A program made the translations under genes and the position numbers. DNA of 64,000 nucleotides, taken from positions 59,134 to 123,133 of the forward strand of contig NZ_JBAWSY010000010.1 in NCBI RefSeq assembly GCF_037104765.1, given 5' to 3'. The DNA comes from Psychrobacillus mangrovi. GTDB lineage: Bacteria; Bacillota; Bacilli; Bacillales_A; Planococcaceae. The notes under the pieces are model-generated. The model saw only the letters and a program-made list of their open reading frames with translations, ran no database searches and was not told the DNA's origin. Shown one piece after another: positions 8,565 through 16,491 of this stretch; position 1 is the stretch's first letter, and each line of letters begins with the position of its first letter.

Positions 8565-8790
8565 CTATTTATAATTGTCCCATTCTTCCCTCAAAATACC
8601 CATACGGATTTAATCGTAATATTCTCCTTTATAAAATCTCACTTTACGAATTCGTGCCTCAAGCGTCATACCTAGTTTTTCTCCAACACGAATCATTCTC
8701 TCATTACCCGCCCATGTTGTATATCCAACACGAACTAGAGGCATGGTATTAAATAAATGCTCTGTCCAAAGTTTTAAAGCCAAGGGTAGG
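8565..8790 (-). pseudogene. Remnant of a GNAT (RimJ/RimL-like) acetyltransferase
   Basis: The minus strand reads RVGYTTWAGNERMIRVGEKL, GMTLEARIRKVRFYKGEYYD, then an in-frame TAA at 8610-8612, then IRMGILREEWDNYK and a TAG at 8565-8567. Intact relatives have YYDSIRMG here, so a Ser codon seems to have become TAA. The N-terminal two thirds of the domain (acetyl-CoA loop) are absent. Upstream codons do not look like GNAT. It is a decayed gene fragment; no start signal was found. Confidence 0.75.
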
Positions 8791-8849
8791 AATGAAATTA
8801 GCTTATACCAAAGCTCTATGGAATAAATTCTAGTAAAATGAACGAGCAC

Positions 8850-9302
8850 TATTTTTTTAGTTTTAGTATATTTAGCAAGTAAAAAAATTAGGAAGAAATT
8901 TTATGGTGCCGAAAATTCGGGCCCTATTTTTCTTGGTGTCTAAATCAGTATGATAAAAAGAAATTTGTTCATACTATTTCGTAACTTCCTAAATCTAATA
9001 ATTATTTGAGAAAATTTATATTAATTTTGCTATTTTGAATTTGAGGTAATCTATTGCTTAAAGGAAAGGGAAAGGTTAGTATTTCTTCATACCAATTATG
9101 AATTAATTTTTTTCTGTATATGTCTAGAAGTTTTGATCCGACAAGATTGAAAAGACATAATACAGGAAGTTTGACTAAAAATCAATGATGTAAGGGGTAG
9201 TATTAAACTACTCTTTCTTTTTAGAGCCCCTATTTTTCATTCTTTCTCAACCAAAAAATGAAAAATAAGGGCTAGTTAATTTACCAACTAGGAGTTGCTG
9301 CT
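8850..9302 (+). other. AT-rich intergenic region with hairpins before nucleoside transporter
   Basis: No gene was found. At 9225-9273 AGCCC-CTATTTTTCATT can pair with AATGAAAAATA-AGGGCT. Just before it GTAGT/ACTAC forms a small hairpin followed by a T-rich run. These could form a leader that controls the downstream transporter, or be the remains of a lost element. No known purine riboswitch core was seen. Confidence 0.4.
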
Positions 9303-10496
9303 ATGTATTTTCTATTAAATATTTTAGGAATTATTGTTGTACTTGGGCTTGTATACTTATGTTCTCCAAGTAAGAAAGAAATTAGATGGAGACCGATTGT
9401 TTCTATACTAATTGTAGAGTTCATTGTTACTGCCTTCATGCTAGGAACAAATATTGGTGCTTGGGTCATTAATAAAATTGCCGATTTCTTTTTATGGTTA
9501 ATTGAATGTGCAAATGCAGGGATTGCTTTTGTTATTCCTTCTTTCTTTGCAAATGAATCGTTAGACTTTTTAGTTAGTGCATTGCTTCCGATTATTTTTG
9601 TCGTAACCTTTTTTGATATTCTTACTTACTTTGGTATTTTAACTTGGCTGATCAATAAAGTTGGTTGGGTAATTTCTAAAATATCAGGATTACCTAAATT
9701 AGAGAGTTTCTACTCAATTCAAATGATGTTCTTAGGAAATACGGAAGCTTTAGCTGTTATTAGAGACCAACTAGCAGTATTAAAGGATAAACGTTTACTT
9801 ACTGTGGGAATTATGAGTATGAGCTGTATCAGTGGATCCATTATAGGGGCCTATTTAACGATGCTTCCGGCCGAATATGTATTTAGTGCCATTCCATTAA
9901 ACTGTTTGAATGCACTTCTCATTGTCAGTTTATTAAATCCAATGACCGTGACAAAAGAAGAAGATATTATTTATACACCTCCTAAATCAGAGAAAAAGGA
10001 TTTTTTCTCAACTATTTCGAACAGTATGATGGTTGGTATGAATATGGTAATCGTTATTGCAGCTATGCTTATCGGATATGTTGCTTTAACGGCTGCGGTA
10101 AACGGAATACTGGGTGTATTTGTTAGTGGCTTGACTATCCAAAAAATCTTTGGTGTTATTTTTAGTCCGTTCGCATTGTTGCTTGGCTTGCCAATGCAGG
10201 AAGCCATGTATGTTGCGGAGTTGATGGGAACAAAATTAGCTACAAATGAATTTGTTGCGATGGTAAACCTAAAAGATCAATTACAAACGTTGTCACCACA
10301 CACTGTAGCTGTAGCAGCGACATTCTTAACTTCATTTGCAAACTTTAGTACAATTGGTATGATTTATGGTTCATACAATTCTCTATTATCAGAAGAGAAA
10401 TCCGCTATTATTGGGAAGAACGTTTGGAAACTTCTTGTCAGCGGAATCGCTGTTTCATTATTAAGTGCTGCAATTGTTGGTTTATTTGTTTGGTAA
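9303..10496 (+). CDS. Concentrative nucleoside transporter (CNT / NupC family)
   Basis: 397 residues. It imports nucleosides by cation symport across the cell membrane. The family layout is visible: N-terminal helices, the Gate/nucleoside-recognition stretch with GNTEALAVIRDQL near residue 148, then LGLPMQEAMYVAELMGTK near 298 and SFANFSTIGMIYGSYNSL near 346, the last two being substrate-binding helix-hairpin motifs of CNT proteins. Length is normal. TAGGAG lies 8 nt before the ATG. The gene is monocistronic with its own terminator; specificity (pyrimidine or purine) cannot be told. Confidence 0.88.
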   Translation: MYFLLNILGIIVVLGLVYLCSPSKKEIRWRPIVSILIVEFIVTAFMLGTNIGAWVINKIADFFLWLIECANAGIAFVIPSFFANESLDFLVSALLPIIFVVTFFDILTYFGILTWLINKVGWVISKISGLPKLESFYSIQMMFLGNTEALAVIRDQLAVLKDKRLLTVGIMSMSCISGSIIGAYLTMLPAEYVFSAIPLNCLNALLIVSLLNPMTVTKEEDIIYTPPKSEKKDFFSTISNSMMVGMNMVIVIAAMLIGYVALTAAVNGILGVFVSGLTIQKIFGVIFSPFALLLGLPMQEAMYVAELMGTKLATNEFVAMVNLKDQLQTLSPHTVAVAATFLTSFANFSTIGMIYGSYNSLLSEEKSAIIGKNVWKLLVSGIAVSLLSAAIVGLFVW

Positions 10497-10516
10497 TAAA
10501 ATAACGGATTTAACAC

Positions 10517-10547
10517 AAAAAGACTCGAAATTTTTCGGGTCTTTTTT
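10517..10547 (+). terminator. Terminator of nucleoside transporter gene
   Basis: The stem AAAAAGACTCGAAA / TTTCGGGTCTTTTT is followed by a T run. Confidence 0.85.
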
Positions 10548-10616
10548 TGTATAAGAAAGTTTTAGTATATAAGCCTCTTCAAGAAGCATATATAGTAATA
10601 AAGGAGGGATGTGAAA

Positions 10617-10988
10617 ATGGGAATTATATCAATTATTTTGCAGGTTTTATTAGGATTCGGGTTTTTGATGGCTGGATACGGTAAAGTAACTGGCTCGAAG
10701 ATGCATGTCGAAGGCTTTAATCATTGGAAGTTGCCACAGTGGTTCCGCGGTGTCACCGGTATTGTTGAATTAGTAGGAGCATTGGCATTATTAATCGGAA
10801 TTTGGGCGCATAGCTGGGCAGCCGTTGGAGCACTGGTAATTGGAATCACAGCCATTGGCGGGATTTTGACCCATATGCGTGTGAAAGATTCTTTCAAACA
10901 AACATCCACGATTTTATTTCTAGGCATATTAGCGTTTATTGTATTTTTCATTAACTTTGGTCATTTATCTAACTTTCCTGGATTCTAA
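10617..10988 (+). CDS. DoxX-family membrane protein
   Basis: About 123 residues from ATG 10617, chosen over GTG 10611 because GGAGGG (10603-10608) is 8 nt from the ATG. Four membrane helices alternate with short loops. The DoxX features FGFLMAGYGKVTGSK near the N-terminus and the Trp-rich loop NHWKLPQWFRGVTGIVELVG are present. The family is linked to oxidative stress and quinone-related membrane functions, but the role of this member is unknown. It is monocistronic. Confidence 0.8.
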   Translation: MGIISIILQVLLGFGFLMAGYGKVTGSKMHVEGFNHWKLPQWFRGVTGIVELVGALALLIGIWAHSWAAVGALVIGITAIGGILTHMRVKDSFKQTSTILFLGILAFIVFFINFGHLSNFPGF

Positions 10989-11002
10989 TAAAGCTTCATT
11001 TA

Positions 11003-11036
11003 AAAGAAGAGGATGAATTTCATCCCTTCTTTTTTT
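11003..11036 (+). terminator. Terminator of DoxX gene
   Basis: AAAGAAG and GGATGAA pair with TTCATCC and CTTCTTT, followed by a T run. Confidence 0.8.
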
Positions 11037-11136
11037 ATGAGTTCAAATAAAAAGGTAAATGATCGAAAATAGTCGAATAAAATAAACAAGTTGCAAATTA
11101 AAAAGAATTATTTTAATTAGAAAAGGAGTGTTTTTA

Positions 11137-11694
11137 TTGAAACAAGCTTTATTGATCATAGATGCCCAACAGGAATTGATAGATGGTAATGAAAATGAAA
11201 ATAGTGTTTTTAAGAAAGAAGAGCTAGTTGCTAATATTAACTTAGTGATATCAAAAGCTTTAGAATCAAATAGTATCGTATTATTTGTCCGGGATACGGA
11301 TGTTGCGGAGGGAAAAGGGGAAGGCTTTCAAATACACTCGGATATTTCTATTCCCTTGGATGCAAAGGTTTTTGATAAAGCTGCTACCAATTCGTTTCAT
11401 AGAACTGGATTGAAAAGTCATTTAGAGGAAAACGCTATTAAACATGTTGTAATAATGGGGTGTAAGACAGAACATTGTATTGACACCGCAGTTAGAACTG
11501 CAACAGTAAATCATATGGACGTCACTTTAGTTGGTGATGGGCATTCGACGACTGATTCCAAGGTTCTTTCTGCAGAACAAATCATTAATCATCATAATAA
11601 AATACTTCATGGTCATTATAATGTGGATCATTTTTCTGTTGTACGGAGTGCGCAGGATGATTTGTTTGAACCGACACATGATACGTATCGATAA
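11137..11694 (+). CDS. Isochorismatase-family cysteine hydrolase
   Basis: About 185 residues from TTG 11137, which has AAAAGGAG 9 nt upstream; the GTG at 11128 touches the ribosome site. The family triad is visible: Asp in ALLIIDAQQEL, Lys in FDKAATNSF and the nucleophile Cys in GCKTEHCIDTAVRTA. Such enzymes hydrolyse amides such as nicotinamide or ureido compounds, or vinyl ethers. Substrate not predictable. No strong terminator separates it from the downstream sigma factor gene, which has its own ribosome site 60 bp later. Confidence 0.82.
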   Translation: MKQALLIIDAQQELIDGNENENSVFKKEELVANINLVISKALESNSIVLFVRDTDVAEGKGEGFQIHSDISIPLDAKVFDKAATNSFHRTGLKSHLEENAIKHVVIMGCKTEHCIDTAVRTATVNHMDVTLVGDGHSTTDSKVLSAEQIINHHNKILHGHYNVDHFSVVRSAQDDLFEPTHDTYR

Positions 11695-11771
11695 AATTTT
11701 TTTGAACCGTACCTTTTGGAACCCTTTTTCCGTTTATATAAGTGAAAGACAAATTTTTAGGAGGGATAAAC

Positions 11772-12584
11772 ATGCGGCCGCTTGTTGAAAAAACTCCCAT
11801 AGAAATGAATGATGAATTTGAGATGGCAATCGAGCCTTTTATGCTCGATTTAAAAAAGTATTGTCTATCCCTAACGAATACCAAATGGGACGGGGAAGAT
11901 TTAATGCAGGAGACCCTTGTGAAAACGTATGAAAGCTGGTTGAATATGCCGAAACAAATATCCAAGTCCTATTTGTTTCGTATAGCTTCTAATGCGTGGA
12001 TTGATAAACATCGAAAACGGAAAATTGAAGAAGATATGAATCAAGATGTAACCAATATTAAATTAAATGATGAACCTCATACAGAATCATTTATACCTGC
12101 GATTAATGCAATACTCAATCAGTTGACAGCCAAACAACGGGCAGTCGTATTGTTTGTGTTAGGTTTTGGTTACACCGTAAAGGAAACAGCTAACTATCTT
12201 TCTGCTAGTGAAGGTTCTATAAAAGCTGCTCTTCATCGTGCTCGTAAAAACTTAAAGCGTTTAGATTATAATTCCCTTTACGAGCTAGAAGAAAATACTA
12301 TTCCGTATATACATGCTTTGAAAAATGGAAATCCCCACGCCGTTTTACGACTTTATCAAGAGGAAATACAAGTTCCGTTAATGCAAGCGTATACTAATGA
12401 GCTTAAATCTAATTCGACCCCAATGGTACAATCTTTTGCGGGTACCGGTACTCCTTATGTGCTAATCTCGATTCCAAAGAAAAATGGTGGAGTCCTATTG
12501 GTTCCTTTTTATCAATTAGAGCTATCGACATTGCTGTCGCAAATAGCTTGGATGGAGCAAAAAGAGCTTTTAGCTGTAGCCTAA
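11772..12584 (+). CDS. ECF-type RNA polymerase sigma factor with C-terminal extension
   Basis: 270 residues from ATG 11772 (AGGAGGG at 11760-11766). Sigma region 2 is at about residues 20-85 (YCLSLTN, DLMQETLVKTYESW, YLFRIASNAWIDKHRKRK) and region 4 at 112-165 (LTAKQRAVVLFVLGFGYTVK, SEGSIKAALHRARKNLKRL). An extension of about 100 residues follows (166-270) with GTGTPYVLISIPKKNGGVLL. Extended ECF factors often control their own activity through this tail, and no anti-sigma gene is adjacent. Only 14 bp separate it from a clpP-like gene, so the two are probably cotranscribed. Confidence 0.85.
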   Translation: MRPLVEKTPIEMNDEFEMAIEPFMLDLKKYCLSLTNTKWDGEDLMQETLVKTYESWLNMPKQISKSYLFRIASNAWIDKHRKRKIEEDMNQDVTNIKLNDEPHTESFIPAINAILNQLTAKQRAVVLFVLGFGYTVKETANYLSASEGSIKAALHRARKNLKRLDYNSLYELEENTIPYIHALKNGNPHAVLRLYQEEIQVPLMQAYTNELKSNSTPMVQSFAGTGTPYVLISIPKKNGGVLLVPFYQLELSTLLSQIAWMEQKELLAVA

Positions 12585-12598
12585 AAAGGAGATTTTAT

Positions 12599-13174
12599 AT
12601 GTCTAATCTTATTCCATATGTTGTGGAGCAAACAAGTCGCGGAGAGCGTTCCTATGATATTTACTCTAGATTATTGAAAGACCGAATTATTTTCCTTGGC
12701 TCAGAAATCAATGATGTAGTTGCAAATAATATTATTGCCCAAATGCTGTTTCTGGAAGCAGAGGATCCAGAAAAGGATATTTCTTTATATATTAATAGCC
12801 CAGGTGGATCGGTGAGTGCAGGATTTGCAATTTACGATACGATGCAGATCATTAAGCCTGATGTTCGAACTATTTGTACTGGATTGGCAGCATCTTTTGG
12901 AGCAACGATTCTGGTTGCAGGTACAATAGGAAAACGCTTTGCCTTACCGAACGGTGAAATTATGATACATCAGCCGCTCGGAGGAGCGCAGGGGCAGGCG
13001 AGCGATATTGAAATTAGTGCCAGACGTATCCTCTTAATGAAAGAACGTATTAATCGCATTTTCTCCGAACGAACAGGCCAGACTATCGAAAAAATTGCAA
13101 AAGACTCAGACCGTGATTATTTCATGACAGCAGAAGAAGCAATTAATTACGGTATAATTGATCAGATTATTTAA
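12599..13174 (+). CDS. clpP: ClpP-family serine protease (paralogue)
   Basis: 191 residues from ATG 12599 with AAGGAG upstream. The catalytic triad is intact: Ser99 in GLAASFGATIL, His124 in IMIHQPLGG and Asp173 in SDRDYFMTAEEA. The N-terminal axial-loop region (IPYVVEQTSRGERSYDIYSR) is present. It degrades unfolded proteins delivered by a Clp ATPase. The usual housekeeping copy reads AASMGA at the active site; AASFGATILVAG here and the pairing with a sigma factor suggest a second, specialised ClpP. It is followed by a terminator, making a two-gene unit with the sigma factor. Confidence 0.9.
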   Translation: MSNLIPYVVEQTSRGERSYDIYSRLLKDRIIFLGSEINDVVANNIIAQMLFLEAEDPEKDISLYINSPGGSVSAGFAIYDTMQIIKPDVRTICTGLAASFGATILVAGTIGKRFALPNGEIMIHQPLGGAQGQASDIEISARRILLMKERINRIFSERTGQTIEKIAKDSDRDYFMTAEEAINYGIIDQII

Positions 13175-13176
13175 TT

Positions 13177-13210
13177 GAGAGCTCCTCATCAAAAAGGTGA
13201 GGAGCTTTTT
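13177..13210 (+). terminator. Terminator of sigma-clpP operon
   Basis: AGCTCCTCA pairs with TGAGGAGCT, followed by TTTTT. Confidence 0.85.
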
Positions 13211-13372
13211 ATTATCCTGTTACAGTCAAGAAAACGGCTATACCATTAAAAATTTCGTGTATACCGAATAAACGCAGATGTACTCGTTCTTCTTGAGGAT
13301 GCGTTAAAAGGAAAAGCTTAAGCCTTTGTCGAATTAGTCTTTAATAAAATACACTAATTTGAGGTGATGTAA

Positions 13373-13879
13373 ATGATTAATCAAATGATTGTGGAACAAC
13401 TGTTTTCCACGGAAGAGCATATGGAAGAACTCTCAGAGCTGCTAATTCAAGTAGTAGACGATGGGGCTTCAATTGGCTTTTTACCACCATTACAACTGCC
13501 GGAAGCGATGAACTATTGGGAGGATGTATTAAGTCCTGATGTCATTTTATTTGTTGCGAAGAGAAATAATCGAATCGTTGGAAGTGTGCAGTTACATTTA
13601 TGTGAAAAGCCGAATGGTGTTCATAGAGCGGAAATAGCAAAATTAATGACTCATCCTCATTATCGACGTAATGGAATTGGTCGTTCATTGATGGAAAAAG
13701 TCGAAAAGAGAGCTATTAAAGAAGGGAAGTCTTTATTGGTTCTTGATACAAGAGAAGGAGATCCTTCTAATCTACTCTATACTTCATTAGGTTTCATTCA
13801 AGCAGGTAGAATTCCTAACTACGCCCAATCGGAAACAGGTGAGCTTCAAGCGACTAATATCTACTATAAGGTTTTATAA
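13373..13879 (+). CDS. GNAT-family N-acetyltransferase
   Basis: 168 residues. The acetyl-CoA pyrophosphate loop is HYRRNGIGRSLMEKVEKRAI (motif A, R-x-x-G-x-G) after the strand AEIAKLMTHP. Motif B ends in LLYTSLGFIQAGRIPNYAQ. The end YYKVL is typical of a small-molecule acetyltransferase. GAGGTG precedes the ATG by 6 nt. A serine hydrolase gene starts 20 bp after the stop, suggesting coexpression. Acceptor unknown. Confidence 0.85.
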   Translation: MINQMIVEQLFSTEEHMEELSELLIQVVDDGASIGFLPPLQLPEAMNYWEDVLSPDVILFVAKRNNRIVGSVQLHLCEKPNGVHRAEIAKLMTHPHYRRNGIGRSLMEKVEKRAIKEGKSLLVLDTREGDPSNLLYTSLGFIQAGRIPNYAQSETGELQATNIYYKVL

Positions 13880-13898
13880 AAACGAGGAGGCGATAACC

Positions 13899-14942
13899 AT
13901 TAACTTAAATATAGAAGAACGTATGCAGCATTATTCCGTACAAGGACTAAGCATTGCCCTCATTAATAAAGGTCAAATTAGTTTAAGAAATTATGGGGTG
14001 CTTGAAGCAAAAACCAATAGGGAAGTGACGAAGGACTCCATTTTTAATGCTTGCTCTATCAGTAAGTTTGCCACAGCGATACTCGTTATAAAGCTTGTTA
14101 GCCAAGGAATTATAGACCTAGACGAGGATGTTAATGCCAAACTGAAAACATGGAAAGTACCTAAAAGTCATTTAACCAAGGATAGAAAAGTAACTTTACG
14201 AAATCTTCTGTGCCATCAATCTGGAATAGTAGATCCGGAAGGGAGCTTTTCTGTATTGGATCCATTCCGCGGCAAAGCGAAAATGTCTGCAATTTTAGAG
14301 GGTAATACACCTTATTGTACGGAAGCTATTAAAGTTACATATGAACCTGAAAGTGAGTTCCAATATGCGGATGTAGGTTTTTGCATAATAGAGCAATTAC
14401 TTGAGGACGTTTCAGAAAAGCCTTTTAAACAATTAATGGCAGAAAATATTTTCAAACCACTAAATATGAATAATAGTTGGTTGGAAAGCTATATACCCGA
14501 GGATAGAAAAAATTATTTTAGTTGTGGACACAATAAACAAGGCAATTTGATAGATGAAAAATATCCGATTTACCCTTATCCAGCAGCTGCTGGTCTATGG
14601 ACAACGCCAGAAGACTTAGCAATTTTGTTCAATGAATTAATGGAGGCGCTGAAAGGCGCAGGGAAACTTGGTATCTCCAAAAGGTATGCAGAAGAAATGA
14701 TCTCTTCACAAGGCTGTGCCAAGTGGACAGGATTAGGCTTGTTCCTAGATCATTCGAGACAAGAACTCGAAATTTCCTCCCTTGGTTGGGGAGTAGGTTT
14801 TCAATGTATGCTGGCCGCATATCCCGATTTAGAAACGGGTGTTGTAATTATGACGAATACCGACCTAGGGGTTCATCAAATGAATGGGATAATAGGAGAG
14901 ATTTATAAATCCTTGGAGAAGCAATTAATTTTAACTACATAA
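13899..14942 (+). CDS. Serine hydrolase, class C beta-lactamase family, apparent ATT start
   Basis: About 347 residues. The nucleophile motif SISK (SxxK) follows KDSIFNAC, and YADVGFCIIEQLL takes the place of the YxN region. Such proteins are mostly D-amino-acid peptidases or esterases, not antibiotic resistance enzymes. The start is unusual. GAGGAGG lies at 13884-13890 and the codon at optimal spacing is ATT (13899). The nearest ATG (13923) is 32 nt away, and the frame further upstream (GTG 13839) lies inside the preceding gene. No signal peptide, so cytoplasmic. Probably in an operon with the GNAT gene. Confidence 0.8.
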   Translation: MNLNIEERMQHYSVQGLSIALINKGQISLRNYGVLEAKTNREVTKDSIFNACSISKFATAILVIKLVSQGIIDLDEDVNAKLKTWKVPKSHLTKDRKVTLRNLLCHQSGIVDPEGSFSVLDPFRGKAKMSAILEGNTPYCTEAIKVTYEPESEFQYADVGFCIIEQLLEDVSEKPFKQLMAENIFKPLNMNNSWLESYIPEDRKNYFSCGHNKQGNLIDEKYPIYPYPAAAGLWTTPEDLAILFNELMEALKGAGKLGISKRYAEEMISSQGCAKWTGLGLFLDHSRQELEISSLGWGVGFQCMLAAYPDLETGVVIMTNTDLGVHQMNGIIGEIYKSLEKQLILTT

Positions 14943-15028
14943 TACGAAATCGGGGATTGTAATTAAGGAAAGAAAATTATGGAAATTTGATATTTTTATA
15001 AAAAATGAATATCTTTATGAGTAAAAAG

Positions 15029-15060
15029 AAATGCACATCAATTTTTAATGTGCATTTTTA
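15029..15060 (+). terminator. Terminator after serine hydrolase
   Basis: AAATGCACAT pairs with ATGTGCATTT, followed by TTA-rich sequence. Confidence 0.75.
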
Positions 15061-15175
15061 TTATGACTTTTTACACATAAGAAATTGTTTTCATATTATA
15101 TTTAAAATATTTTTAGGAATTTAGTTATAAATAAGTAGGTCAATGGATAGAATGTTTAGGGGCAACTAGAAAGGG

Positions 15176-15607
15176 GTGCTAGAAATTAAGAAAATCGTTG
15201 GAACTATTGTACTATTCGTAGTGTTACTAAGCGCCAGCACCATTTATGCAAGTGGTCTCCCACAAAACACCCTTTCTAAATGGTATGGACAAGCATTTGT
15301 AAAGGAGAGTGGAAGTAAAAGAGAGTTTGTGTCATCTGATATTGATAAAACCTTCGAAGTAGTAAATATCTTTCTATTGGAAACATTAGAGAGTTTTGAG
15401 ACTTCAATTGTAGGTATGATTAGTAATCAGATAAAAGAATCCAAGGCTAGTATTGAGGGGTATCAACAGGACACTAAAAGTCAGTTAGACCAATCAGTTA
15501 CCGAGCTAAAAGAAGTAAAACTTGAAGATTCCGTGGACAATGAAAAAATCGAAGACGAAATCGATCAAGACATCGAAGAGGTACTAAAAGAGGTATTTGG
15601 TAATTAG
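15176..15607 (+). CDS. Secreted coiled-coil protein 1 of a three-gene cluster
   Basis: 143 residues from GTG 15176, or 140 if ATT 15185 is used. The SD-like run AGAAAGGGGTG contains the GTG itself and is best spaced for the ATT. A signal peptide (KKIVGTIVLFVVLLSASTIY then ASG) precedes LSKWYGQAFVKESG, a motif shared in form with the next two proteins. The rest is helical, with heptad-like stretches (residues 60-110) and a very acidic tail. Function not recognised. It is probably exported and attached by its partners or oligomeric. Confidence 0.72.
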   Translation: MLEIKKIVGTIVLFVVLLSASTIYASGLPQNTLSKWYGQAFVKESGSKREFVSSDIDKTFEVVNIFLLETLESFETSIVGMISNQIKESKASIEGYQQDTKSQLDQSVTELKEVKLEDSVDNEKIEDEIDQDIEEVLKEVFGN

Positions 15608-15645
15608 GACTCATAAAAAATTATAAATTAAAGGGAGATATTAAA

Positions 15646-16422
15646 ATGATCAAAACATTAAAAGGTAAAGTAGTCGCAGGAACAGTAGCAGTAACATTAT
15701 TTGCAGGGGCTGGAGTAGCATTTGGAGCTTCGGATGCGGGTACTAATTTGCAAAACTGGTATAATGCTAAGTTTACGAAAGATAAAATAGAGGTAAGTGG
15801 AACAGCTGTTGTATACTCTGGAGCAAAACTATTTGGATTGGGATTGGAAAATATTAAACATAAAGGTGAAGTGGCAGGCCAAATTAAACAAACAAGGGAA
15901 CAAGCAACAAGTAATACTACATCAAACATTAATTCGAAAAGTGTAGAACATATTAAATCCATTAATGATCAAAAAACTGAGATACTTAAAAATATAGGGA
16001 CACAATTTGATGAGTTGTACACTGACGCAACGTCACTTATGAATAAAGCAGGAGAAGAATCCTCAAAAACTCTTATAAAAGACTTAGAAAAATACTCTGG
16101 TAACCAAGGTTCTACAGCAATTGTTACGGTAGAAAGTGATTTAACTGGTATTAAAAACACTGCTGTATCAAATTTACAAACTGCAATTACAAACGCTAAA
16201 ACTGATTTAGAAGCCAAATTGAAAACGGAAAAGGATTTAACAATTTCTGAAATTAAAACGATGGTTGATAATAAAATTATTGAAATCCGCAATGAAATTG
16301 TTAAAAGTAGAAATGATATGATTAGTGCACAGCAAAAACTTATTAATGCAAAAGCTACAGAAATAGAAACGGCTGCTATGGGAGAAATGGATGCTTTGGT
16401 TAGCGGTATTCTAAATAAGTAA
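15646..16422 (+). CDS. Secreted coiled-coil protein 2 of a three-gene cluster
   Basis: 258 residues. A classic signal peptide (MIKTLKGKVVAGTVAVTLF, then AGAGVAFG-AS) is followed by LQNWYNAKFTKDK. A long, low-hydrophobicity helical rod follows, rich in Lys, Glu, Asn and Thr (residues 75-258), with no Cys. The rod resembles filament-forming or F0 b-like coiled coils, which is a similarity of composition only. AAGGGAG precedes the ATG. The family is not recognised; the shared motif with its neighbours suggests duplication and a common surface structure. Confidence 0.75.
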   Translation: MIKTLKGKVVAGTVAVTLFAGAGVAFGASDAGTNLQNWYNAKFTKDKIEVSGTAVVYSGAKLFGLGLENIKHKGEVAGQIKQTREQATSNTTSNINSKSVEHIKSINDQKTEILKNIGTQFDELYTDATSLMNKAGEESSKTLIKDLEKYSGNQGSTAIVTVESDLTGIKNTAVSNLQTAITNAKTDLEAKLKTEKDLTISEIKTMVDNKIIEIRNEIVKSRNDMISAQQKLINAKATEIETAAMGEMDALVSGILNK

Positions 16423-16438
16423 TAAATTGTATATTTTT

Positions 16439-16470
16439 AATAAGGATCTCCCATTCTAGAGGTCCTTATT
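16439..16470 (+). terminator. Hairpin between secreted proteins 2 and 3
   Basis: AATAAGGATCTC pairs with GAGGTCCTTATT. The T run is weak, so this may be a partial terminator that lowers expression of the third gene. Confidence 0.6.
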
Positions 16471-16491
16471 CTTCTGATTGGAGGAAAAGAC

